The notes beneath the pieces were generated by a model. It saw only the letters and a list, made by a program, of their open reading frames with translations, did not search any database and was not told the origin of the DNA. 64,000 nt of DNA from Wyeomyia smithii (Eukaryota > Arthropoda > Insecta > Diptera > Culicidae): positions 82,454,249 through 82,518,248 of the forward strand of contig NC_073694.1 of the NCBI RefSeq assembly GCF_029784165.1, written 5' to 3'. The translations under genes were made by a program, and so were the position numbers. Shown piece after piece: positions 10,577 to 21,479 of the stretch (the first letter of the stretch is position 1; every line of letters starts with the position of its first letter).

Positions 10577-11635
10577 ACGAAAACAGATAAAATAAGTTAA
10601 ATTATAATTAAATATATTGTACGCTTTCTTAAATGTTAAAAATAAACAAAAAGAATAAAAAACTCAATTTACTGTAAACTTTTTTTTATTAATCATAATA
10701 CCCTTTCCGACAAGTCTAGTAGTAGAATTCGTTTACTTTGGTCGTTTGGTTCGTTTGGTTTTTCTTGCTTCAGACTCTATCTTTTCACTCTTGACATACC
10801 TATTCACCTTCGGATTGCTTACACAAAATTATATGCGAATTAAGCGCTGTTCCCACTGCTTTCGGACAGAGTCCAAACCGTGGCGCGGATGCAAAAAAAA
10901 AAACGATAATATCATCTTCGCAAGCTGCTGCCGTGAACTCTCCAGGAAGCACAAAATATCGTCGGCAACGATATTTTTTATTCGCACGACGGCAACACTG
11001 CACTGCCCCGGACATTGCACGGCTGGGTATCATTCTGTTTCTGAAAACACTACGATTGGATTGAATTTGTCCACCTTGGGCTGTTCGCCAGAAACCGGAA
11101 ATTACCTCCACAATAAAAATATGTCAGCTGGAGTTGATGTGGGATGTAAATGGTCATCTGCTGTTTTTTAACATTCATAAGTTTGGGTCATTCGTTGTTT
11201 TGCTTTCGTCTCGATTAGACGCAAATTGTTTATCTCCGTTTGAGTTCGCAAAATAACAATACACGAGTTATCGTACGGGTGTTTTTTTGTCGATTAGTTC
11301 TTGTGATGCGCGATAACAATAGCCTGTTGTGTATCGGCAGAAACATCTGCACACTGGTAGGGGCAGGCTACCCCGCCAGTGATTCGATACGCAGCTGATA
11401 TATCGGCAAGAATAATTCTCCCGCACCGCTGTTACCCCGCTAGCAGCACGGACCGCCATACGATCGAGCGAGTGGAAGTCAACTACAACTGGCATCTACA
11501 AGGTCGCGTGTAAGATACGGCCACTGTGTCACAACACGAAGCTGGATCGTCATTGTTTGTTCTGCGGAGACACTCGATTAATCCAACTATCAGCCGTGAG
11601 GTCGTGACTTAGACGTTCGGTGAAGTATTACATTT
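10577..11635. other. Spacer, no gene recognised
   Basis: Contains the poly(A) signals of the preceding candidate gene. GC content then rises between 10830 and 11620, and an ATG-started frame of about 113 codons (about 10830-11171) has no recognisable domain. The higher GC could mark an unrecognised host exon or promoter on either strand, but nothing decisive is visible. Confidence 0.3.
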
Positions 11636-11736
11636 AGAATTTTTACTATAATTATCAATATTATTACTATGTTATAATATTATTATTAATATTATTATTG
11701 ATATTATTATTATTGTTATTATTATTATTACTACAA

Positions 11737-11767
<31 letters not shown>

Positions 11768-11806
11768 TGTTATTAGTATTAGTATTACTGTCTTTTTTTT
11801 TATTTG
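11636..11806. repeat. Imperfect (ATT)n microsatellite
   Basis: About 170 bases of TTA/ATT trinucleotides with interruptions (gat, gtt, act, agt). It lies immediately upstream of the 5'-truncated I-clade element. Confidence 0.9.
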
Positions 11807-11856
11807 ATCCATTGTAGATTGAAAAATTGTTTTTAAAATTTAATATCAACTACTTG

Positions 11857-12594
11857 AAGCAGTTAGGTCACACAGCCACCTACTGCTGCAACAAGGCACG
11901 CTGTAGCAAGTGCGGAGGCAATCATGCTGAGAACGCTTGCAGTGGGGATACTGAAAAGTGTCTTTATTGCGAGGGAACTCGGCATGACCTTCCGGCATGT
12001 CCCGCGTACAAACAGTGCGAGGAAAAAATTATGCGTTCCCTTAAGGAACGATCAAAGCGCTCTTTTGCAGAAATGCTTAAGAGGGCTGAGCCACCCTTGA
12101 CAGGAAACATCTTTTCCTTCTTGCCAACTGATGAGGGTACATCTGACGAAGGGTGTTCCTATGCCGTTGAAGGGTGTTCCTATGCCTTGCCAGAGGGATC
12201 TAGAAAGAGGAGAATGCTCAACTCTCCTAATTTTTCTCGCAAAGGTCGTAAGATAACTCCTAGCGGAATGACCAATAAGACAACACAAAAAGGAAGCGGT
12301 GAAGAAAAACCGAAGCAAGTACCCCCCGGTTTTAATTTCAAATCAAACCAGGAGTACCCACCGCTTCCTGGGGCACCAAAAACCCCTCGTGCACCCATTT
12401 CTCGATCAGAAGATAAAAAAGAAACAGGGTTCATAAAATTTTCTGATATTGTGGACTGGATATTTAAAACATTCAACATACCAGATCCCCTACAAAATAT
12501 TCTTCTTGCCCTTCTTCCTACAGTGAAAACCTTTTTGAAGCAACAAGCAGCAACTTGGCCCCTCATTTCAGCTATTATATCTTTCGATGACTAA
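11857..12594 (+). pseudogene. I-element ORF1 (gag-like), 5'-truncated
   Basis: The open frame begins inside a zinc-knuckle region: GHTATYC is the tail of one knuckle, followed by CSKCGGNHAENAC and CLYCEGTRHDLPAC. After that come a basic/Ser-rich stretch and a C-terminal segment, FSDIVDWIFKTFNIPDPL, that recurs in the second I element. It ends in TAA at 12592 and overlaps the ORF2 ATG (12587) by 8 bases, a layout suited to termination-reinitiation. ORF1 proteins of this group bind element RNA. The N-terminal half and the start codon are missing because of 5' truncation; upstream codons to 11827 are flanking AT-rich sequence read through. Confidence 0.75.
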
Positions 12595-15500
12595 TACGGC
12601 GAAAGAGGTTAGGAATTTTGTCACTGTATTACAGTGGAATTGCAGAAGTATCATCCCCAATTCGATTTATTTTCTCATTTGATGAATACATACAATTGTG
12701 ACGCATTCGCGCTCTGTGAAACCTTCCTCAATTCGAACGATCAACACACAAGGTGGAGAGGGGTACTTTTAGGGATCAAAAAGTGCTATTCTGTTTTTCA
12801 GAATCGACCTCCCCTCGATCTCGAATATTGAAGTTGTTGCCATTCAAACGAATTTGAATGGAAAAGACCTTTGCCTTGTTTCGTTATATATTCCCCCATC
12901 CGCGCGGATTGAACAGAAGCAACTCCTTGATATAGCAGAATTGCTTCCCGCACCTTTTATGATTTTGGGAGATTTTAACTCTCACTGTTCGCTATGGGGG
13001 TCGCTGTACGACGACAACCGATCTTCTTTAATTTGTAACTTGATCGACGACTTCAATATGACACTTTTGAATACTGGGGAAGCGACACGTGTACCTAATC
13101 CTCCAGCACGTGAAAGCGTGCTTGACCTATCCCTCTGCTTGACATCACTAGCGTTAGATTGCCAGTGGAAAGTAATCAACGATCCCCACGGTAGTGATCA
13201 TCTTCCAATCGTTATATCAATTGCTAATGGTTCAACTCCCCCGAACCCAATCAATATTTCCTACGACCTTACACGTAATATTGATTGGAAGCGTTATGAG
13301 TCTATTATAGCGGAATCTATCGAGACTCACGAGGAACTTCCTCCGGAGGAAGAATACGCGTTCTTAGCTGGCTTGATAATCGACGCCGCGACTCAAGCGC
13401 AGACGAAACCGATACCCGGGGTAACGATTAGACAGCGCCCTCCCAACAAATGGTGGGACAAAGAGTGCTCTGAGCTGTACGTGCGAAGGTCCGCGGCGTA
13501 TAAGGACTACCGGGAGTACGGCACTGTCAACCTGCTTCGAAAGTACGAGGCACTGGGCAGGCAGATGAAGAGCTTAGTAAAGGCGAAAAAACGCGGGTAC
13601 TGGCGGCGGTTCGTAAACGCGTTGTCGAGGGAAACAGCGATGAGCACTCTTTGGGATACCGCCAGGCGCATGCGGAACCGTGACGTTTCGAATGAGAGTG
13701 AGGAGTATTCAGATCGCTGGATACTCGATTATGCCAAAAAGGTCTGTCCGGACTCTGTACCGGAACAGAAAACCTTTCGCGACGCGTTTATAGTAACTAC
13801 GGAAGAGCCTCCATTTTCGATGTTGGAATTTTCAATGGCTCTCCCGTCGTGCAACAATAAGGCTCCAGGGTTAGATAGAATAAAATTCAACCTGTTGAAG
13901 AATCTACCCGACTCTGCAAAAAGACGCTTGTTGAATTTGTTCAACAAGTTTCTTGAGCTAAATATTGTTCCGCATGACTGGAGGGAGGTAAAAGTCATTG
14001 CTACTGGGAAACCCGGGAAACCTGCCTCTGATCACAATTCATATAGGCCGATTGCGATGCTCTCTTGCCTCCGGAAATTAATGGAGAAAATGATCCTCTT
14101 ACGGTTAGACAAATGGGTCGAAACAAACGGGTTACTTTCAGATACTCAATTTGGCTTTCGCCGGGGCAAAGGGACGAACGATTGCCTAGCGTTGCTTTCT
14201 ACTGAAATTCAAGTCGCATTTGCTCGGAAAGAGCAAATGGCTTCTGCGTTCTTGGATATTAAGGGGGCTTTTGACTCTGTCTCTGTAGAAGTTTTAAGCG
14301 CGAAACTTCATTCGCAGGGACTTTCACCAAATTTGAATAACTTTTTGCTCAACTTGTTGTCAGAAAAGCATATGTATTTCTCACATGGCGATTCGACAAC
14401 TTCCCGAATTAGTTACATGGGCCTTCCCCAGGGCTCATGTTTAAGTCCTCTCTTATATAATTTTTACGTCAATGACATCGATGAATGTCTTGCAAATTCA
14501 TGCACGCTAAGGCAACTTGCAGACGATAGCGTTGTATCCATTACTGGTAGCAAGGCTAGCGATCTGCAAGGACCATTGCAAGATACCTTAGACAATTTGT
14601 CTGAATGGGCTCTTAAGCTGGGTATCGAATTCTCTCCGGAGAAAACTGAGTTGGTCGTTTTTTCTAGGAAGCATAACCCAGCTCAGCTGCAGCTCGTACT
14701 AACGGGTAAACCGATCTCTCAGGTTTTAGTCGCTAAATATCTCGGGGTCTGGTTCGACTCTAAATGCACCTGGGCTTGTCATATTAGGTATCTGACACGA
14801 AAATGCCAACAGAGGATTAATTTTCTTCGTACGATTACCGGAACCTGGTGGGGAGCCCACCCAGGAGACCTTCTGAGGTTATACCAAACAACAATACTGT
14901 CAGTTCTTGAGTACGGTTGTTTCTGCTTTCGCTCCGCTGCGAACACGCGTATTTTGAAACTAGAAAGAATACAATATCGTTGTTTGCGTATTGCCCTGGG
15001 TTGCATGCAGTCGACCCATACGATGAGTCTTGAAGTGTTAGCGGGTATTCTTCCGTTGAAACATCGTTTTTGGAATCTCTCTTACCGGTTGCTAATTCGA
15101 TGGACAGTTATGAACCCATTAGTAATTGAAAATTTCAAGAGGTTGGTCGACCTTCAATCTCAATCCAGATTTATGACTTTATATTTTGACTATATGGCTC
15201 AAGATATTAATCCTTCTTCATACGATTCCTCCAATGTCGCACTTTTAGATACTTCTAATAATGCTATATTCTTCGACACCACCATGAAACAAGACATTTC
15301 TGGTATCCCGGATCAATTGCGACCCCAAGAGATCCCTAAGATTTTTTCCAATAAGTTTAAACATGTTAGTTATGATAAAAGGTTTTACACTGACGGATCT
15401 AATCTAGATGAGTCCACTGGCTTCGGTGTTTTCCACGAAAATTTTACCGCCTCCTACAAACTCGATGCTCCTGCTTCCGTGTACGTCGCAGAACTTGCTG

Positions 15501-16231
15501 CTATTCAGTACTCTCTTGGAATCATCGAAACCCTACCCATAGACCACTACTTCATCTTCACAGATAGTCTCAGTGCCATTGAGGCTCTGCGATCGATGAA
15601 GACTGTGAAGCACACCCCGTATTTCCTGGGGAAAATACGGCGGTTTTTAAGTGCTTTAACAGATAAAAATTACCGGGTTACCTTAGCGTGGGTCCCTCCT
15701 CATTGCTCGATTCCAAGTAATGAAAAGGCTGACTCTTTAGCTAAGGTGGGTGCTATTGATGGCGATATTTATGAAAGACCAATTGCTTATGATGAATTTT
15801 ATAGCATTTTGCGTCAGAGAACACTCAACAGTTGGCAATCATCATGGAACTCAGATGAACTGGGACGGTGGCTACATTCCATTTTTCCTAAGGTATCGAC
15901 GGAAGCATGGTTCAAGGGGTTGGATGTAGGTCGGGACTTCATTCGCGTGATGTCCAGACTTATGTCCAATCACTACACGTTAAACACGCATCTCTTTCGT
16001 ATAGGGCTTGTAGACAGTAATCACTGCGTTTGTGGCGATGGCTACCATGACATCGAGCATGTTGTTTGGTCGTGTGCCGAATTCTGTGATGTTAGGTCCG
16101 AGCTTATAGATTCCCTCCGGGCCCGAGGAAAACAACCGAACGTACCCGTTAGAGACATTCTGGGAAGCGGTGATCTCCAGTACATGACACAACTGTACTG
16201 TTATTTGAAAAAGACTGACATTAAAATTTAA
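12587..16231 (+). pseudogene. I-element ORF2: endonuclease-RT-RNase H, two frameshifts
   Basis: ATG at 12587 overlaps the end of ORF1. The endonuclease begins VLQWNCRSI, loses frame near 12656-12661, resumes as CDAFALCETF, and shifts again near 12798. From there the frame is open to TAA at 16229. Domains: endonuclease (MILGDFNSH, GSDHLPIVI); RT (YRPIAMLSCLRKLMEKMI, AFLDIKGAFDSV, LPQGSCLSPLLYN, QLADDSVVS); RNase H with FYTDGS, AELAAIQ, FTDSLSA and NEKADSLAK, giving the D-E-D-D set; and a C-terminal CVCGDGYHDIEHVVWSC finger. Relative to the other I element, about 11 codons are missing in the endonuclease near 12740. RT and RNase H look intact, but the endonuclease frameshifts should make this copy inactive. 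Confidence 0.85.
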
Positions 16232-17017
16232 TATTCTTTTGTCTATTTGTCAGAATACCCGTATACGACGCTGGAGACACGAACACGAAGAGCCTAAATC
16301 TATGTTTAAAAAACAAAAAAGAACACCAGTCGAAACACAAATAGATCGTATATCTTAATTAGTTTTAAGCAAGAATGGTATTTCCCTCCTCTCACCTTAA
16401 ATCCCCACTAGCTCGTAGTCGGCCGCGAGAATAAATAAAAGGCCTCCCTCTTTTCCCTGCTAACGTAGAATTAATACGAATTGTACTTGGCTCAGTAAAA
16501 CAGAAAATGTATCGTGCCGTGTCAAATAAACTAATTTTAAACCTAAATAAGTTTAGGTCTAATAATCTGCAAGATTAATCATGATTGCTACAATGTTTGT
16601 AGTGACGTATTTAATGAAAATATCGTCATGTGTCTGGGATGTGTGGCACACATTTATTTGTCATATTGTACCGTTCCAGCTGAAAATCAAAAACAATGAC
16701 TTGCGACAATACGCATAATGTCGCATCTAGTGCGCTGTTAAGCATAAAAAATCGCGTAAAAATCCGCATTAGTTCTAAAATTTGAGTCAAAAAATCTTTT
16801 TAATGTAGAAAAAAACACACATCATCTCTATGAACATTGAATTGAAGAAAAATTGAGCATAAAAAAATCATGATTTAGCAGAAAATTTTATAGAAAAAAC
16901 ACATACCTATTATCGCTTCGGATTTTGTTTTAGAAGTAAATTAAGCATGAAAAGTCACGGTTTTGTATATTTTTCGTAGTCTCGTGAATAATATTTTTAG
17001 TAATCTGATACCAATTA

Positions 17018-17562
17018 CAGACCTCGTTCGATTTTGGCTCGTTACGTTTTTGGTACGGTTCATTTTTGGCACTGTTCGATTTTGACACAGACCAAAAAAA
17101 TGTACGGTTTTTTATTCATATTTTTAAGTTTTCTCGTTTTTACTTTAACAGATTTAAGTTCAATAACCGATATTATGGTCCCTAATGTTGCAAAGGAGGC
17201 TGGTCAGAATCGGTCAACTGGTTCCGGATATATGACCGGAACATGCTCGGGTAATATAATGACAGTGATTAGAACCGTACCATGCCTCTAATTACTTCGG
17301 TGGTCATATAAAGTGTATATAAGCGGACCTATCCCGAATGTGTTCCAGATACATCCGAATCATTGAACCAAAACCCATCAAGCGTCACCTATAACGAGTT
17401 GGAATCCACAAACTAGTTCATTGGTGGCCATAGCTAGAGTCTAAGTCATTGGTCACATAAAAAGTAACAAAATATGATGAAAATAAACCGTGCGTTTTTG
17501 GCATGGTTCGAATTTGGCAACATGTAGAATTCGGACGTGTTGCCAAAATCGAACGGGGTCAG
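17018..17562. mobile_element. Tc1/mariner-type MITE (TA TSD)
   Basis: The left end cagacctcgttcgattttgg and the right end, which is the reverse complement of ctgaccccgttcgattttgg, form terminal inverted repeats of about 22 bp. TA is present on both outer sides (17016-17017, 17563-17564). The 545-bp interior has no transposase; an 85-codon frame inside is not a gene. A TA duplication with this size fits a nonautonomous Tc1/mariner-group element. It lies between the I element and the satellite. Confidence 0.8.
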
Positions 17563-17694
17563 TATTCCACCTCAAATGTCTCGTCTGAATATCAAATAAA
17601 GAAACACATGCCATCGCTTTGAATTTCGAATTAAAGGTTGTATGTTGAAGGTTGAACGAAAAAAAGTTAAGTTTTATTTATGCTTTTCGTCATG

Positions 17695-18918
17695 TGAATG
17701 ATATCACAATTTTTATTATTAAAAATCCCTAACTGTTTCTCAAATATATTGCTTCGACCTCTGCGAATATTTTCTTGCATTAAAACGGACATGTCACCGT
17801 TTACTTTTTTGATCTAGAACGATTTAAAATGATGGTGGTTATTGTGCACCTCAGAGACGGTGAGAATAATATTAATAAGATCTGCGTTAAGGGATTCAAT
17901 GTAGTAGATAAAAATTATTAATCATGATCCGTCCTATAAATGAAGCGCTCTAATCTAATACTGCGCTATCAAAATAATCAAAATTCTTGCACCCTTCCGT
18001 TGCGCACACAATGAAATGTTAATCGCACAGCCCCGCTGCCACGTTTTACGTTATCTGAATGATATCACAATTTTAAGTATTAAAAAACCCTAACTGTTAC
18101 AAATATATTGCTTCGAACTCTACGAATATTTTCTTGCAATAAAATGTACATGTCACCGCTTACTTTCTTGATTCAAAACAATTTTAAATGATGGTGCTTA
18201 TTGTGTACCTTAGTAACGGCGGGAATAATATCAATAAAATCTGCGTTACGTAAATCCAATTTTTATAAAGTGGATAAAAATGATTAATAATGCACCATCC
18301 TACAAATGAAGCGCTTTAATCCAATACTGCGCTATCAAAATAATCAAAATAAAGCAACCTGCACATCGCCGTTGCTACATCGCACACCACTAGGTATAAA
18401 TTGCACAGCCCCGCCGCCACGTTTACGTTATTTGAATGATATCACAATTTTAAGTATTAAAAAACCCTAACTGTTTAACAAATATATTGCTTCAAACTAT
18501 ACGAATATTTTCTTGTAATAATATGTACATGTCACCGCTTAATTTCTTGATTTAAAACGATTTAAAATGATGGTGCTTATTGTGCACCTCAGTAACGGCG
18601 GGAATAATATTAATAAAATCTGCGTTACGTAAATCCATTTTTATATAGTGGATAAAAATAATTAATCATGCACCATCCGATAAATGAAGCGCTCTAATCC
18701 AATACTGCGCTATCAAAATAATCAAAATAAAGCAACCTGCACATCGCCGTTGTTGCATCGCACACAATGAAGTTTGAATCGCACAGCCCCGCCACCACAT
18801 TTTACGTTATTTGAATGATATCACAAGTTTTATTATTAAGAAACCCTAAATGTTTCACAAATATATTGCTTCGAACTCTACAAATATTTTCTTGCAATGA
18901 AACGTACATGTCACCGCT
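17695..18918. repeat. ~370-bp satellite, 3.3 monomers (unit 1)
   Basis: Monomers begin at tgaatgatatcacaa: 17695, 18056, 18433 and 18812, giving lengths of 361, 377 and 379 bp. The fourth is cut after 107 bp by the duplication junction. Conserved words include aaccctaactgtt, caaatatattgcttc, atgtacatgtcaccgctta and atactgcgctatcaaaataa. Monomers 2 and 3 resemble each other more than monomer 1. Confidence 0.93.
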
Positions 18919-21479
18919 TGCGGAACCGTGACGTTTCGAATGAGAGTGAGGAGTATTCAGATCGCTGGATACTCGATTATGCCAAAAAGGTCTGTCCGGA
19001 CTCTGTACCGGAACAGAAAACCTTTCGCGACGCGTTTATAGTAACTACGGAAGAGCCTCCATTTTCGATGTTGGAATTTTCAATGGCTCTCCCGTCGTGC
19101 AACAATAAGGCTCCAGGGTTAGATAGAATAAAATTCAACCTGTTGAAGAATCTACCCGACTCTGCAAAAAGACGCTTGTTGAATTTGTTCAACAAGTTTC
19201 TTGAGCTAAATATTGTTCCGCATGACTGGAGGGAGGTAAAAGTCATTGCTACTGGGAAACCCGGGAAACCTGCCTCTGATCACAATTCATATAGGCCGAT
19301 TGCGATGCTCTCTTGCCTCCGGAAATTAATGGAGAAAATGATCCTCTTACGGTTAGACAAATGGGTCGAAACAAACGGGTTACTTTCAGATACTCAATTT
19401 GGCTTTCGCCGGGGCAAAGGGACGAACGATTGCCTAGCGTTGCTTTCTACTGAAATTCAAGTCGCATTTGCTCGGAAAGAGCAAATGGCTTCTGCGTTCT
19501 TGGATATTAAGGGGGCTTTTGACTCTGTCTCTGTAGAAGTTTTAAGCGCGAAACTTCATTCGCAGGGACTTTCACCAAATTTGAATAACTTTTTGCTCAA
19601 CTTGTTGTCAGAAAAGCATATGTATTTCTCACATGGCGATTCGACAACTTCCCGAATTAGTTACATGGGCCTTCCCCAGGGCTCATGTTTAAGTCCTCTC
19701 TTATATAATTTTTACGTCAATGACATCGATGAATGTCTTGCAAATTCATGCACGCTAAGGCAACTTGCAGACGATAGCGTTGTATCCATTACTGGTAGCG
19801 AGGCTAGCGATCTGCAAGGACCATTGCAAGATACCTTAGACAATTTGTCTGAATGGGCTCTTAAGCTGGGTATCGAATTCTCTCCGGAGAAAACTGAGTT
19901 GGTCGTTTTTTCTAGGAAGCATAACCCAGCTCAGCTGCAGCTCGTACTAACGGGTAAACCGATCTCTCAGGTTTTAGTCGCTAAATATCTCGGGGTCTGG
20001 TTCGACTCTAAATGCACCTGGGCTTGTCATATTAGGTATCTGACACGAAAATGCCAACAGAGGATTAATTTTCTTCGTACGATTACCGGAACCTGGTGGG
20101 GAGCCCACCCAGGAGACCTTCTGAGGTTATACCAAACAACAATACTGTCAGTTCTTGAGTACGGTTGTTTCTGCTTTCGCTCCGCTGCGAACACGCGTAT
20201 TTTGAAACTAGAAAGAATACAATATCGTTGTTTGCGTATTGCCCTGGGTTGCATGCAGTCGACCCATACGATGAGTCTTGAAGTGTTAGCGGGTATTCTT
20301 CCGTTGAAACATCGTTTTTGGAATCTCTCTTACCGGTTGCTAATTCGATGGACAGTTATGAACCCATTAGTAATTGAAAATTTCAAGAGGTTGGTCGACC
20401 TTCAATCTCAATCCAGATTTATGACTTTATATTTTGACTATATGGCTCAAAATATTAATCCTTCTTCATACGATTCCTCCAATGTCGCACTTTTAGATAC
20501 TTCTAATAATGCTATATTCTTCGACACCACCATGAAACAAGACATTTCTGGTATCCCGGATCAATTGCGACCCCAAGAGATCCCTAAGATTTTTTCCAAT
20601 AAGTTTAAACATGTTAGTTATGATAAAAGGTTTTACACTGACGGATCTAATCTAGATGAGTCCACTGGCTTCGGTGTTTTCCACGAAAATTTTACCGCCT
20701 CCTACAAACTCGATGCTCCTGCTTCCGTGTACGTCGCAGAACTTGCTGCTATTCAGTACTCTCTTGGAATCATCGAAACCCTACCCATAGACCACTACTT
20801 CATCTTCACAGATAGTCTCAGTGCCATTGAGGCTCTGCGATCGATGAAGACTGTGAAGCACACCCCGTATTTCCTGGGGAAAATACGGCGGTTTTTAAGT
20901 GCTTTAACAGATAAAAATTACCGGGTTACCTTAGCGTGGGTCCCTCCTCATTGCTCGATTCCAAGTAATGAAAAGGCTGACTCTTTAGCTAAGGTGGGTG
21001 CTATTGATGGCGATATTTATGAAAGACCAATTGCTTATGATGAATTTTATAGCATTTTGCGTCAGAGAACACTCAACAGTTGGCAATCATCATGGAACTC
21101 AGATGAACTGGGACGGTGGCTACATTCCATTTTTCCTAAGGTATCGACGGAAGCATGGTTCAAGGGGTTGGATGTAGGTCGGGACTTCATTCGCGTGATG
21201 TCCAGACTTATGTCCAATCACTACACGTTAAACACGCATCTCTTTCGTATAGGGCTTGTAGACAGTAATCACTGCGTTTGTGGCGATGGCTACCATGACA
21301 TCGAGCATGTTGTTTGGTCGTGTGCCGAATTCTGTGATGTTAGGTCCGAGCTTATAGATTCCCTCCGGGCCCGAGGAAAACAACCGAACGTACCCGTTAG
21401 AGACATTCTGGGAAGCGGTGATCTCCAGTACATGACACAACTGTACTGTTATTTGAAAAAGACTGACATTAAAATTTAA
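18897..21479 (+). pseudogene. Chimeric satellite/I-element ORF2 fragment (RT-RNase H)
   Basis: The duplication junction at 18918/18919 fuses a satellite monomer to the middle of I-element ORF2. An ATG within the monomer (18897) happens to be in frame, so the product begins MKRTCHRL and then continues as the I-element protein for 860 codons. RT (LDIKGAFDSV, QLADDSVVS), RNase H (FYTDGS to NEKADSLAK) and the C-terminal finger are all present; the endonuclease is absent. Relative to copy 1 there are two amino-acid differences (Lys to Glu, Asp to Asn). Without endonuclease and promoter it is presumably a dead fragment, although the open frame is undamaged. Confidence 0.85.

Larger units (their letters stand above)
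11857..16530 (+). mobile_element. I-clade non-LTR retrotransposon, 5'-truncated (copy 1)
   Basis: Contains the 3' part of ORF1 (CCHC knuckles), an overlapping ORF2 with endonuclease, RT and RNase H, and a 3' UTR ending tcgtgccgtgtcaaataaa, the same ending as the related element at 37495-42140. RNase H after RT places it in the I group (MosquI-like; LOA is the alternative). The 5' boundary is set where similarity to ORF1 begins, just after the ATT microsatellite. No convincing TSD was seen. From 13671 onward the element is part of a 5.25-kb tandem duplication. Confidence 0.82.
13671..18918. repeat. Tandem duplication, unit 1 (5.25 kb)
   Basis: This block, from inside I-element ORF2 (tgcggaaccg) to inside the fourth satellite monomer (gtcaccgct), is repeated immediately downstream at 18919-24165. 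The offset is 5248 before about 16457 and 5247 after it. The only differences I found are A/G at 14552, G/A at 15203, one C fewer in the C-run near 16457 of unit 2, and one substitution near 18522. Confidence 0.95.

Noticed and set aside
10746..11171. 141-codon plus-strand frame
   Set aside because: It opens without ATG, has no recognisable domain and no codon or splice support.
17034..17291. 85-codon ORF (and its copy at 22281)
   Set aside because: It lies wholly inside the Tc1/mariner-type MITE and reads its terminal repeat.
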